From: Ruminococcus sp.
Lineage (GTDB): Bacteria; Bacillota; Clostridia; Oscillospirales; Ruminococcaceae
NCBI GenBank assembly: GCA_017960805.1
Contig: JAGCYM010000105.1
Coordinates: forward strand, 1 to 45,737
Direction: 5' to 3'
DNA length: 45,737 bases
Part shown: positions 33,352 through 43,708 of the stretch, piece by piece
How the letters are laid out: each line of letters begins with the position of its first letter
How positions within the stretch are numbered: the first letter of the stretch is position 1
The notes under the pieces: generated by a model
The model's input: only the letters and a program-made list of their open reading frames with translations
The model's database searches: none
Told to the model about the DNA's origin: nothing
Program-made: the position numbers and the translations under genes

Positions 33352-36300
33352 TTGAAAACGAAAAACAGAATTTGGTCACTTGTTCTTTCAGCTATGTTGA
33401 GTATTGAACAGATCGCTTTTGCAATGCCTGTTATATCAAAGGCTGCTACCTCAGCGAATCATGAAGGTTCGGTTCCGTTTCCTTCTGTATCACTTGGAAG
33501 CGAGTCTGCAAGGCTTAATCATGACGATACGCTTGTTGATAACGGCGACGGAACATTTACATTTACTTCAAAAATAACTGCTGATTATTCTTACTCTGAT
33601 GTCAGTGAAAGCCGGCTAAAAAGCACAGACGGCACTTATTTACTTGATAAGGCCGGAACCTACCTGATTGAATTATGGGGAGGTGACGGCGGAGAAGGAA
33701 GCTCGCTTTTCCCGTTGACCTTCAAAGGCGGAAAGGGTGGAAGCGGCGGCTTTGTTTACGGAACGCTTGAAGTTAGTGAAGCTAACGGTAATATAGGGAA
33801 AAAACTCGTTTATGAGATAGGCAGTAAAGGTGAAAGCGAAACACGAAGTATAACAGGCGGCGGTACTGATGGTATCGGCGGCGGTGCCGGAGACATAGCT
33901 GTTTTTTCAGTAGGTGCAGGCGGCGGATATTCAGCTGTTTATCTGCTCGATAAATTACCTACGGAAGAATCACTTATCCAGGAACCGACAAATGCACCTC
34001 CTGTACCAGAACCGGACACTAATCTAAGAGACAATCCGAAAAAGGTACTGATGATAGCCGGAGGCGGAGGCGGAGGCGGCGCTGGTGCTGCGCTCCATAG
34101 CCTTAATGGCTTGTCTGTCATTTTTGGCGGAGAAGGAAAACCCAACGGCGGTGAAGGCGGCTTTAATGGCAGCAGTTTAAGCGGTGAAGTACCTTACATA
34201 GGTAACTTTGACACTGCAGTTTCTACATACGGAAGCTATATAGGAAAATACTATGCAGGCGAAAACGGTTCTACATCGGGTACAAAAGGTGCATACGCCG
34301 GACAAGGCGGTACAGACAGACCTGGTGAGATAGTTAAGAGTTTCATAGGTTTTCTGGAGGCTTCATCTTATCCGAATGACTGGCAGAGAACATATCATCA
34401 AGCTCTTCGTCGAGGCGTAGGCGGTTCCGGTAACTTCCGCGGAGGCGGAGGCGGTGCTGGATTCGCAGGCGGTAGCGGCGGAATGCAGAACGAGCCTATG
34501 GACGCCCGAAATGTCGGAGGCGGAGGCGGCGGTTCATCATATGTTGCAGCCGGAGATGACGGAAACGGCAACGGAATTAAGGGATTCCACCCATTCAATA
34601 CAGGCAACGCTGATATCGAAGATACCGTTTATTTTATTGATAAAGACGGCAATGACAATGCTGATATAGGCGGAGCGATAGTTATCAGATACTTGCCGAC
34701 AGCTGCTGATTACAGTTATCTGAACAGCGTTACTATTGAGGGCGATGTATCATCGGATTTTAAGATAGTATCTCAAAGCTATAATAACAATGTCAACGGT
34801 AGCAATACCCCTCTGACAAATAACGGAACAGGTAAACATATAAACATAACAGGTTCTGTAGCGCCTATATCCGGCGGTATTAAAATGGGACAGCCACAGA
34901 ACACAATTACAATTACTCTGAAATTAGAGCCTGAGGATGCATTCATGGGCGGTAATGATGTGCCGATATTCGGCTATACATCAAATAATAATGTTTTCAG
35001 CTGTACGTCAGGCACTAAAAAATGTGAGTTTATAGGTGAAAACGAAGATGATGATTACAGTATCAGCCATGTAAATGTACCGTACAGGTATAAGGTTGAG
35101 GCAAATTCGTTTACAGTAAAGGTAAACGAGAATTATGGTGCAAGTGACATTATTGGTTCTGTTGACGGCGATAGTGACAAAAACGCTTTTACTACGTCAA
35201 TATCAGAGCCATATGTTACACTTTCGGGGGAGTCAACGGAATTCACGGCATATAATACTCATTATTCCACAAAGGGCGCTTACAGATATGATGTCAAGAT
35301 AGACGTTACCCCGAAAACCGACGGTGTAAACTCTGTGGGAGATGCAAATACTGATCCTACAACGCTAAAGGCACAGTCTGTTGTACAGGTAGTTGAGGGC
35401 ATACCGATAGACGGCTATTATGTAAATCCAAAGAAATCGCTTGTATATAACTCAATAGACGAAACTTATGATTTTACAGTTGACATGGAAATTGAAAAGA
35501 ATGATTTACATGAATCATTCTATGTTTATGATCCGGTTTCTTCTACACAGTATGATTATAATGCTGATGATGATATTAACACTACCCAAACTACATACAA
35601 TAATGTAACGCTTGAACCAGGTTATTACTATATTGAAGCTTGGGCAGGAGACGGTGGAAAAGGTGCTAATAATGAAGGATTATATAGCCGACCTGGCGGA
35701 GCTGGTGGAACAGGTGGACATGGTGGAGGCTTCATTAAGATAGACAGTGCCACATCTTTGAATATTGTAATTGGAGAGAAAGGAGAAGGTAGTGACAGTC
35801 AATGGATAGGACTCTTTGCTTCGGATGGTAAAGACGGTACAAATACTAAAGTATCAATTGGAAATTCAGTTTTGTTAAACCTATCAGCAGGAAAAGGAGG
35901 AAAAAAAGCTACTATATCAGCAGGTTCTGCAGGTGCAAATGGAGATATTGTTGAAAATACACTTGATTCGTCTTTAAATGTTTCACAAATTAATAATGAT
36001 CATACATCTCTTGGGCATTTATCAAACGGCAACGGCGCTGTAAGAATCACAAAGCTTGGTGTCAAAGGCGGTTATGTATATGGTAATAGCAGCTCTGATG
36101 CATTAGCAACAACAGGAGATGTAACAACTCAAGAAAACACGTTGCTTACATCGATTGGCAATACATGGAAATCTCACATGAAGGATTTTACTCTTACTGA
36201 AAATTTCGCTCAGTATTTTGATATAAGTAATTCAGGTGGTGGAACACAAGAAGGGCAGAAAGTAACTTTTGATATTGATCTTACAGATTCTGCTTTGATT

Positions 36301-39066
36301 AATGGCTATCAGAGAGTTACTGATTTTTCACCAATTGCAGGTTTGAGTTATACTACTGAAAAACGCAGTTATAACTATAGTATATCTGGAAATAGTTCAG
36401 TTACGGTAAAGCTAACTCCCAAAGCCAACCTAGTCGGCGGTAATGATATACCGTTGCTTGACAATACCATTAATGAGAATAACGGAGATATAACAGCGGT
36501 AAAGATCGAGCATAATGGTACAACAACAAAGGCACCTGAACCAGAAGATGATGTGGGATATGTTGCTTATAATCCTGCTTCAGATTATGCTAATGTGGCT
36601 ATCAAGAAGGAATCCTTTACGTTGAGTACTCCGAATAATCCGTTGATAGTCGATTATGATACAACGGTCACGAATGCAGGTACGGCAGCTTTCACAGATG
36701 CTCAGAACTGGGAGAAATCCTTCGTTAATGAGCCGATAGCTGTAACAGCAACGCCGACTAAGTTCACCGAAGACGGTATATGCTCAGTGGTCGGAGTTCT
36801 CAGCTCGGACGACGCGGAAAAGGCGGTCGTGATACCGTCAGTTTCACCCGCGAAAAACAGCGCTCAGATACCTGTTAAGGTAAGATATACGGTCAGCAAA
36901 ACGCTGACTGATATCGTGCAAAACGACGTTAAGTATGCTTATCAGGAGGATAATGTTACAAAAACGGCAACATGGGCTCCGAGTGAAACGGGTTCAGCAA
37001 GAGTTGACGGCAACGGTAATGATAAGTTCATTCTCAGTGAGATAGGCGATGCTTATGTTCTTGAGCTTAAAGCTGCTGACGGAAAAGATCTGCCTGACGA
37101 AAAGGACGTTGAAGTTAAGTATGCTACAACAAATGAAACTGTTTCAGCGGCAGATGTGGTCAAGAAGGATGGTATTATAACAATTACTATCCCGGTAAGC
37201 GCTTTTACGAACAATATCAATATCACTGCTTCGGGCGTAAATCAGACTGCACATGAAGTTCACTATATGTATCAGGTCTATTCACATGATTCATATACGG
37301 GCGTTGGTACTATAGAAACGGTTGAAGCGATTGATACAGCTACATATACGAATGGTCAGGAGATAACAGATAAAACAGCTCAATATGAGCCGGATTCATC
37401 GACTTATCCTTCAGGATACGATGACTATACATGGGAATGGCCTGTTGAACCCGATAGTAACGGCAAGTACATCATGGGTGATAACGATGTATATGTTGTC
37501 GGAAGATACCGACCTATAACATATAAGCTGAAGATAGAATACAAAATAAAAGAATCTTCTGAGGCAACACCAGTGTTGTATGAAACTTATTACTCACCTG
37601 ATGAGACAAGATACTATGACGATACGGATACATTCGATATCGCCCTGACAAAGGATGCGGAGTTCTACAGAAGGTCACCTGATATAATGGGTTATATTCC
37701 GGATAAGCCTTTTATCACGTTAAAGGCAACCGAAGAATTTATCAGAAATGGGTTGACAGAGAATATTGATGATCCTAATACAGGCAAGACATACAAAGGT
37801 AAGACGGAAACGGTCACATACACAAAGATACCTGACGGAAATAACATTATCGTAAACTTTGTAGAGTGTGACGTTAGCGGAGTACCGCTTAATCAGGCAT
37901 CAACAATTGCTCCTGTTACAGCGACTGCAGACGGAGACTATAATTTGGAAAGCGATATTAATACTGCGCTCGGAACTTATCAGCTAATCAGGCGAACAAA
38001 GCTTGAAGACGCAGAGAGCGGTGTAGGAAAGATTGAAAAAGAAGTCAAATTTGTTTCCGGCACGCTTACATCAGGTCAGACAGCAACATACTACATATAT
38101 TACAGGCAAACACCAGAAACTGTTACGGTTAAATTTTATGCTGAGCATGAAGACACCGAACCAGTGGCAACAAAGGTATGTGTTATTGGCAGAGAGTATG
38201 GCTTCAATGCTGTTTCAAACAAGTATGACTCAATGCCGAGAGCTGTAAAAAAGGATTATCATCTTGTAGGCTGGAAAAATGATGCAGGTTCAACTGTAAC
38301 AGAGGAAACGATAGTACAAGGCTCAAATGGAGGTACTATCAATCTCTACGCTGATTGGAAGTCATCTATTATTTACATTGATGTTGATTATATGTATGCT
38401 CTTAATGATAATGACTCAAATAAACGTGGTGAACTAATACCTATTGAATTAATTGAAGGAGGAATTAATCATCATCATGATCCATATCAGTATGGAATGA
38501 GTTATAAATACAGATCACCTTCAGTAGATAATTACACTCCGGATAAGGCAGTTGTCGAGGGTTATATATTTGAAGATGAAAAGTTCAATGTATACTACTC
38601 GCAGAATAATCCTATGCCAGTTGAAAAAACACTGATCATAAATGTATATAGTAAGAAGGATCAGGATTCAAATGATCCAGAACAGGCTATATCAGGTGCA
38701 AATAAGCTTAAAGGTGGCAAATTTGTACTGATTGACGGAAAAGGCAGAGAGGTTGCGAAGATCAACAGTAACGGCTCTGTATCATGGACAAACGTTGAAG
38801 CTGATATTGATTATGGCAACGAATACACTATAACGTGTATTGAACCGCCAACAGGATATGGAACAGCTTCAATAACAGCCGATTTTAGTTCAGGTAAAAA
38901 TGAATTTTCCATTTTTCTTGACAAATCCCCATTCCAGCTGCCTATGGCAGGCAGCAAGCCGATGACAGGATACACTGTATTCGGCATATCCGCAATGTTA
39001 CTTGCCGGTCTGCTGATGTTTGCATATGTGAACAGCAGAACGGAAGAAAATAATGAAAAGGAATAA
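33352..39066 (+). CDS. giant glycine-rich surface adhesin, putative pilus tip protein
   Basis: 1904 residues. Signal peptide at 1-31. Two glycine-rich modules: residues about 100-450 (LIELWGGDGGEGSS, AGGGGGGGAGAA) and about 755-900 (YYIEAWAGDGGKGAN). Then several beta-rich repeats, an InlB/Flg_new-type repeat at about 1600-1680 (FNAVSNKYDSMPRA... INLYADWKS), and a SpaA/Cna-B-type domain at about 1760-1860 with the E-box-like CIEPPTGYG. The sorting signal is variant: LPMAG at about 1863, a hydrophobic helix and a charged tail (NSRTEENNEKE). TTG 33352 is chosen because AGAGGTG sits seven bases upstream; GTG 33343 is the alternative. The pilin and sortase follow, so it is probably the adhesive tip of the pilus. 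Confidence 0.8.
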   Translation: MKTKNRIWSLVLSAMLSIEQIAFAMPVISKAATSANHEGSVPFPSVSLGSESARLNHDDTLVDNGDGTFTFTSKITADYSYSDVSESRLKSTDGTYLLDKAGTYLIELWGGDGGEGSSLFPLTFKGGKGGSGGFVYGTLEVSEANGNIGKKLVYEIGSKGESETRSITGGGTDGIGGGAGDIAVFSVGAGGGYSAVYLLDKLPTEESLIQEPTNAPPVPEPDTNLRDNPKKVLMIAGGGGGGGAGAALHSLNGLSVIFGGEGKPNGGEGGFNGSSLSGEVPYIGNFDTAVSTYGSYIGKYYAGENGSTSGTKGAYAGQGGTDRPGEIVKSFIGFLEASSYPNDWQRTYHQALRRGVGGSGNFRGGGGGAGFAGGSGGMQNEPMDARNVGGGGGGSSYVAAGDDGNGNGIKGFHPFNTGNADIEDTVYFIDKDGNDNADIGGAIVIRYLPTAADYSYLNSVTIEGDVSSDFKIVSQSYNNNVNGSNTPLTNNGTGKHINITGSVAPISGGIKMGQPQNTITITLKLEPEDAFMGGNDVPIFGYTSNNNVFSCTSGTKKCEFIGENEDDDYSISHVNVPYRYKVEANSFTVKVNENYGASDIIGSVDGDSDKNAFTTSISEPYVTLSGESTEFTAYNTHYSTKGAYRYDVKIDVTPKTDGVNSVGDANTDPTTLKAQSVVQVVEGIPIDGYYVNPKKSLVYNSIDETYDFTVDMEIEKNDLHESFYVYDPVSSTQYDYNADDDINTTQTTYNNVTLEPGYYYIEAWAGDGGKGANNEGLYSRPGGAGGTGGHGGGFIKIDSATSLNIVIGEKGEGSDSQWIGLFASDGKDGTNTKVSIGNSVLLNLSAGKGGKKATISAGSAGANGDIVENTLDSSLNVSQINNDHTSLGHLSNGNGAVRITKLGVKGGYVYGNSSSDALATTGDVTTQENTLLTSIGNTWKSHMKDFTLTENFAQYFDISNSGGGTQEGQKVTFDIDLTDSALINGYQRVTDFSPIAGLSYTTEKRSYNYSISGNSSVTVKLTPKANLVGGNDIPLLDNTINENNGDITAVKIEHNGTTTKAPEPEDDVGYVAYNPASDYANVAIKKESFTLSTPNNPLIVDYDTTVTNAGTAAFTDAQNWEKSFVNEPIAVTATPTKFTEDGICSVVGVLSSDDAEKAVVIPSVSPAKNSAQIPVKVRYTVSKTLTDIVQNDVKYAYQEDNVTKTATWAPSETGSARVDGNGNDKFILSEIGDAYVLELKAADGKDLPDEKDVEVKYATTNETVSAADVVKKDGIITITIPVSAFTNNINITASGVNQTAHEVHYMYQVYSHDSYTGVGTIETVEAIDTATYTNGQEITDKTAQYEPDSSTYPSGYDDYTWEWPVEPDSNGKYIMGDNDVYVVGRYRPITYKLKIEYKIKESSEATPVLYETYYSPDETRYYDDTDTFDIALTKDAEFYRRSPDIMGYIPDKPFITLKATEEFIRNGLTENIDDPNTGKTYKGKTETVTYTKIPDGNNIIVNFVECDVSGVPLNQASTIAPVTATADGDYNLESDINTALGTYQLIRRTKLEDAESGVGKIEKEVKFVSGTLTSGQTATYYIYYRQTPETVTVKFYAEHEDTEPVATKVCVIGREYGFNAVSNKYDSMPRAVKKDYHLVGWKNDAGSTVTEETIVQGSNGGTINLYADWKSSIIYIDVDYMYALNDNDSNKRGELIPIELIEGGINHHHDPYQYGMSYKYRSPSVDNYTPDKAVVEGYIFEDEKFNVYYSQNNPMPVEKTLIINVYSKKDQDSNDPEQAISGANKLKGGKFVLIDGKGREVAKINSNGSVSWTNVEADIDYGNEYTITCIEPPTGYGTASITADFSSGKNEFSIFLDKSPFQLPMAGSKPMTGYTVFGISAMLLAGLLMFAYVNSRTEENNEKE

Positions 39067-39084
39067 TCTTAGGAGGTTGAACTT

Positions 39085-40995
39085 ATGAAAAAAATGATTA
39101 GACGAACAGCAGCTATGGCTATCTCAGCTTTTATGGCTGCACAGTACATTCCATTCTCAGCGGTGGCTTACACGACAACTACCAGTGATCTTTATATCCA
39201 CCCGTATGTTTTAAGTCAGACCGACTATAATACTGCAAAAGCTAATAAAGACAAATATCCATCAACAGGTAAAACAGCTGATGAAACTAATGTTCCAGGT
39301 ACTGGAAATACTGTAAATACATCTATGAAATTTAATATTGTTCAGGTTGATGCTGATGGTTCAACTTATAGCGGCAGCGGAACAGCTGTATCCCTTACGA
39401 ATGTAAGTGCGGTTGCTTCTAATTCAGAAACGCCTTCTTATACAGATCTTCCTGATGGATATTATAAGATTACACCTGCCAATAAATCAAACACCGATGC
39501 AAGATTCACAGATGCAGAATCATTCATCATTCAGATACCTGTTCCTGACAGCGGCAGCGTAAACAGAAGCGTTCACATCTATCCTAAATTCGTGGATAAC
39601 AATGATAATGATACTCCTGGAACAACAGACCCAGGTCAGGAAACACCTACAAGCGGTGATACACATAATGTAACCCTTACCAAGACAGATAATTCAAGTA
39701 CACCTGTTGCTGTTCCGGGAGCAACATATAAATTATACTATAAAGATGCTGCCGGTAAATGGGTAGCAGGTTCAGCAACCTATACTACCAACGAAAACGG
39801 TGTTATAACTGTTACAGGTTTACCTTTGGGCAAATATTACTTTGTTGAGCAGTCAGCTCCAACAGGATATCTGCTTGATCAGGAGCCAATTGCATTTACA
39901 ATTGACGGTGCAACAGCTGCAACAGTAAATCCAGTCAACGACAAGAACCTCACCGTTAAGAAAAACATTGCAAATGACGGCGCAGGAAACACTTACAACT
40001 GGGTGATCACAGCTGATGTTCCTTCAAAGCCTCAAAATCTTTTGAGCTATACTATAACCGATACATATAGTGGTCTTTCCTCCACAGCGGCTGATATTAC
40101 AGTATCTATCGCAGGCATGACAGAAGGCGCTGCAGCGGATTATACAGTAAATAAGTCAACCGCAGGTACTATTGTTATTGCTCTTACATCAACAGGAATA
40201 GGAAAGCTTACTGGAACAACATTTGATATTAATGTCGGAACAAAATTAGCAGCAAATGCAACAGTTGCTACCAATAATGCTTCTATAAACTATGAGTACG
40301 CTTATGATCCTACTACTGATCCTGATACTGATCCTGATAAGGACGATATAATAGATGACGCTGATATTCCTGATCCTGATCCAACTGATCCGTCAAATCA
40401 AGATAATCCAACACCTAAAGATTATCCGACACCAGGCGGCACTCCTGACCCAACTAATCCTTATACCGATCAGGTAATACCGGGTACATTCACTATCTCT
40501 AACGTAAATGGTGAGGATGAACTTGGCGGAGCAACATATGAAGTAAGAAAAGCTGATGGATCTACAGTAGTGGTATCTGCACCAGATAATGCTGATGATG
40601 CTGCTACAAATCCTAAGATTGCAGTAGTTTCAAATCTTGCTCCAGGTCATTATACGATTTATCAGACAGCCGTTGATTCAGGTCATCTTTTAAATCAGGT
40701 TCCGATAGATATATATGTTGGCAAGGACGGAAATATCTATTCAGATGCAGCATGTACTGCAGCAAATCAGATTATAAATGATAATGGTACAACTAATCCA
40801 GCTGACGATGTAGCAAATCAGGTCAAGTTCTATAACGAGCCTATAAGCAATAAATTCAGTCTCCCATTCACAGGTACAACAGCTACAATAGTATTCACAA
40901 TAACAGGTATACTCTTAATGGCAGGCACAGCATTCTTCATCTTCATTATCCTCAAGAAGAGAGACGATGACGAGGAAGAGCAGGAAAACAACTGA
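39085..40995 (+). CDS. LPXTG pilin with Cna-B/SpaA domains, putative backbone
   Basis: 636 residues. Signal peptide at 1-28. An N-terminal domain is followed by a SpaA/Cna-B domain at about 195-280, with the Lys in VTLTKTD and E-box YYFVEQSAPTGY, which could form an isopeptide bond. Then a beta-domain, a Pro/Asp/Thr-rich linker at about 410-465, and a second Cna-B-like domain at about 470-590. The last one reads YTIYQTAVDSGH, with Gln in place of the E-box Glu, so it may not crosslink. The end has LPFTG at about 593, a membrane helix and a charged tail. It starts 18 bases after the adhesin (AGGAGG before ATG) and is followed by the sortase. Confidence 0.85.
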   Translation: MKKMIRRTAAMAISAFMAAQYIPFSAVAYTTTTSDLYIHPYVLSQTDYNTAKANKDKYPSTGKTADETNVPGTGNTVNTSMKFNIVQVDADGSTYSGSGTAVSLTNVSAVASNSETPSYTDLPDGYYKITPANKSNTDARFTDAESFIIQIPVPDSGSVNRSVHIYPKFVDNNDNDTPGTTDPGQETPTSGDTHNVTLTKTDNSSTPVAVPGATYKLYYKDAAGKWVAGSATYTTNENGVITVTGLPLGKYYFVEQSAPTGYLLDQEPIAFTIDGATAATVNPVNDKNLTVKKNIANDGAGNTYNWVITADVPSKPQNLLSYTITDTYSGLSSTAADITVSIAGMTEGAAADYTVNKSTAGTIVIALTSTGIGKLTGTTFDINVGTKLAANATVATNNASINYEYAYDPTTDPDTDPDKDDIIDDADIPDPDPTDPSNQDNPTPKDYPTPGGTPDPTNPYTDQVIPGTFTISNVNGEDELGGATYEVRKADGSTVVVSAPDNADDAATNPKIAVVSNLAPGHYTIYQTAVDSGHLLNQVPIDIYVGKDGNIYSDAACTAANQIINDNGTTNPADDVANQVKFYNEPISNKFSLPFTGTTATIVFTITGILLMAGTAFFIFIILKKRDDDEEEQENN

Positions 40996-41072
40996 ACCTA
41001 AGTTAGCTAAATACGCATTACACACCCTCTCGAATGCTATTTAGATACCTCCATGGTTTATTCAACAGGGAG

Positions 41073-41097
41073 TGCCGCTTATCATAAGCGGCATTTT
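41073..41097 (+). terminator. attenuator-like hairpin between pilin and sortase
   Basis: TGCCGCTTAT and ATAAGCGGCA are exact complements with a one-base centre (41073-41093), followed by TTTT. It would reduce, not abolish, sortase transcription, giving more pilin than sortase. Confidence 0.6.
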
Positions 41098-41119
41098 CCC
41101 TTTAGGAGTGATCTCAACA

Positions 41120-41944
41120 TTGAAAAAAAAGGACAAAAAGAAGAAAAAGCGACGAATACTGATAGCTCTTTTGCTGCTGATATTTCTTATCGGACTTGGC
41201 TTTTTTCTGTACCCCTATGTCAGCAGGATCATAATCAGAAAAAAGGTAAACGATAATATTCAGGTCTTCGAGGAGGAAAGAGACAAGTTCATCGAGGAGG
41301 CTATCGAAAACGGCAAGCTCCCCAACGCAGACAAAATGCCTGTGGATGACGAGGGTAAGCCTGCGCCGTATAAGGTGGTTCTGACTGATCCCGAACCCGC
41401 TGAAGAACAGCCCTATCTGGATAAGCTGTATCAGTATATGCGGCGGCGCAATAAGGAGCTTTTTGATACTAATCAGAAATCGCTGAACAGTTCAACGTCG
41501 TATATGTATCCCGAGATTAATCTTAAGGACTATGGGATAAAGTCAGAGAGCGTGGGAACTCTTGAGATAGAGAAGCTGAATCAGAAGCTGTCCATATTCC
41601 TCGGCGCAAACGATGATACTATGATGGCAGGCTGCGGACATCTTACCAATACTTCATATCCTATCGGCGGTACGAATACCAACTGCGTAATAGCAGTCCA
41701 CCGCGGTCTTGGCGGTTCGGACTTCCTCCGCTATGTGGAGAAGCTTGAGCCCGGAGATATAGTCAGGATAGAGAATTTCTGGTATACTCTTGAATATGAA
41801 GTCAAAAAGGCAATGATAATCGAGCCTGACGACGTAAAGCCGATACTCATCCAGAACGGCAAGGATATGCTCACGCTTTACACCTGTCACCCCTACGGAG
41901 TCAATAGCCAGAGGTATATTGTTTACTGCGAGAGAAAGGTGTAG
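41120..41944 (+). CDS. class C-like sortase, pilus polymerising
   Basis: 274 residues. Highly basic start followed by a membrane helix at about 13-35. The catalytic triad is visible: His in IAVHRGLGG (H194), Cys in LYTCHPYG (C256) and Arg in SQRYIVY (R265). It cleaves LPXTG-like signals and joins pilin subunits through isopeptide bonds. Placement right after adhesin and pilin makes it the dedicated pilus sortase. A lid-type segment typical of class C may lie in the region around residues 90-110 (DPEPAEEQPYL), but I cannot confirm that. TTG 41120 is preferred, with AGGAG upstream; an in-frame GTG lies at 41108. No second C-terminal membrane helix is evident, unusual for class C. Confidence 0.85.
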   Translation: MKKKDKKKKKRRILIALLLLIFLIGLGFFLYPYVSRIIIRKKVNDNIQVFEEERDKFIEEAIENGKLPNADKMPVDDEGKPAPYKVVLTDPEPAEEQPYLDKLYQYMRRRNKELFDTNQKSLNSSTSYMYPEINLKDYGIKSESVGTLEIEKLNQKLSIFLGANDDTMMAGCGHLTNTSYPIGGTNTNCVIAVHRGLGGSDFLRYVEKLEPGDIVRIENFWYTLEYEVKKAMIIEPDDVKPILIQNGKDMLTLYTCHPYGVNSQRYIVYCERKV

Positions 41945-41976
41945 TGTGATCCGGCTATTATAATTGAATAATAAAG

Positions 41977-42006
41977 AAGCGGTTCATTATGAACCGCTTT
42001 TTTTAT
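41977..42006 (+). terminator. rho-independent terminator of the pilus locus
   Basis: AAGCGGTTCA (41977-41986) pairs with TGAACCGCTT (41990-41999), followed by TTTTTTATT. Confidence 0.9.
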
Positions 42007-42186
42007 TGCATAGTGGAGCTGATATATTATTATAAACACGGCAGATCTGAAGCAAGCGTTTATTTGCAAATAAATACAGCAAAAAACGGTCAGAGGATTG
42101 CATGTTCTGCATTGTAATCTGTGCATTTTAATGTTAAAATGTTTTCAGTATGATTCAGACTATTTCATTATAAAGGAGTTGATATC

Positions 42187-43695
42187 GTGTTAAGGACAGC
42201 AGATACTGAAAACGGACAGGTGCGCGGTCTGCCTGCAGCCGATCCAAGGATAACCTCATTCAAGGGCATACCATTTGCAGCTCCGCCTGTGGGGGAGAAC
42301 CGCTGGCGGGCTCCGCAGCCTGCTGAAAACTGGCAGGGCGTGCTTAATTGCTTTGAGTTTGCACCAATATCCGTTCAGGATACTCCCGGTGTAGGCGATG
42401 ATATATACTGCCGTGAATGGCATGTCGATCCCGAAATCGCCATGAGCGAGGACTGCCTCTATCTGAATATATGGACCAACGCTAAGTCCGCAGATGAGCG
42501 CAAGCCCGTACTTGTATGGTTTTTTGGCGGAGCTTTTCAGTGGGGTTATACTGCAGAGATGGAGTTTGACGGTGAACGCCTTGCAAGGAGAGGCATTGTT
42601 GTAGTTACTGTGAATTACCGTCTGGGTGCCTTTGGATTTCTATGCCACCCTCAGCTGACCAAGGAGCAGCCCGACGCTCCCTGCAATTTCGGCAGCCTCG
42701 ACCAGCAGGCAGGTCTCAGGTGGGTTCGCCGCAATATCGCAAACTTCGGCGGTGATCCTGACAATATAACCATAGCAGGACAGTCCGCAGGCGGCGGCAG
42801 CGTAATGGCGCAGATGGCGTGCAGGGACAACGAGGGAGATTTCAAAAGAGCCGTGGTCATGAGCGGTATGTTCGGATCGCCCTATGAGGTCAATGACTTC
42901 TTTCTGCCGCAGAGCCTTGAACAGGCTGGCAAAAAGGGTGAAAGGCTATTTGAGTATCTGGGAGTCAGGACGCTTGAAGAGGCAAGAAAGCTGGACGCTG
43001 ATTACATTCGCAGCAAGTATTCGGAGCTTCGCAACAACGGCGAGATGTTCTTTACCATAGTGCAGGACGGCCGCTTCTGCACACAGGATCCTATGGCGGC
43101 TTTCATAAACGGCACGCGTATCCGTGTTCCCGTTATGGGCGGCAATACAGACGACGAATTCATAGAGTATATCCATGCGGCTGATGATGACGAGCTGGCA
43201 GACAAAGCGAAGGAGTACTTCGGCAGCAGGGCGGAGGAATTTCTGGCATTTCCTGAGGCAGGAGTCAGAACGAAATTCGGTTATGCTCCTGTTTCTGCAC
43301 CGGAGCTTGGCGTAAAGGCGGCTTTTCTCGGTGAGGACAGGCAGAAGGATCCGAAGAACTGCTACTACTACCGATTCATTCCAGATATACCGGGTGAAGA
43401 TGATCCCGGAACATTCCATTCAGTTGACCTCTGGTTCTTCTTTGAGACACTGGCAAAATGCACCAGACCGTTTGAGGGCAGACATTACGATCTTGCAAGA
43501 CAGATGTGCGATTACTGGGCTAACTTCATCAAAACGGGAGATCCGAACGGCTTTGATATCAACGGAAACAGGCTCCCCCAATGGAAGCCCTATACCAATA
43601 ATGAACGCAGCGAGATGCTGTTTACCCGTGACGGGGCAAAGGCATCCGCCGAGCAGAACGGATTTGTCAGGTTCCTGCTGGGCGCAATGAAATAA
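42187..43695 (+). CDS. type-B carboxylesterase
   Basis: 502 residues of the alpha/beta-hydrolase carboxylesterase B family (para-nitrobenzyl-esterase like). It has FKGIPFAAPPVGENRWRAP, the SEDCLYLNIW signature, the oxyanion WFFGGAFQWG and the nucleophile S200 in GQSAGGGS. The Glu and His positions are less easily fixed, with His likely in TFHSVDLWFFF. No signal peptide, so intracellular. It probably removes ester groups from plant or xylan-derived compounds, as the GH43 gene begins 13 bases later. GTG 42187 is chosen, with AAAGGAG upstream; no ATG is near. Confidence 0.88.
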   Translation: MLRTADTENGQVRGLPAADPRITSFKGIPFAAPPVGENRWRAPQPAENWQGVLNCFEFAPISVQDTPGVGDDIYCREWHVDPEIAMSEDCLYLNIWTNAKSADERKPVLVWFFGGAFQWGYTAEMEFDGERLARRGIVVVTVNYRLGAFGFLCHPQLTKEQPDAPCNFGSLDQQAGLRWVRRNIANFGGDPDNITIAGQSAGGGSVMAQMACRDNEGDFKRAVVMSGMFGSPYEVNDFFLPQSLEQAGKKGERLFEYLGVRTLEEARKLDADYIRSKYSELRNNGEMFFTIVQDGRFCTQDPMAAFINGTRIRVPVMGGNTDDEFIEYIHAADDDELADKAKEYFGSRAEEFLAFPEAGVRTKFGYAPVSAPELGVKAAFLGEDRQKDPKNCYYYRFIPDIPGEDDPGTFHSVDLWFFFETLAKCTRPFEGRHYDLARQMCDYWANFIKTGDPNGFDINGNRLPQWKPYTNNERSEMLFTRDGAKASAEQNGFVRFLLGAMK

Positions 43696-43708
43696 GGAGG
43701 ATATTATT

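Noticed and set aside
33939-34607. Proline-rich minus-strand frames inside the adhesin gene
   Set aside because: They are the complement of the glycine-rich GGC/GGA codons in the adhesin.
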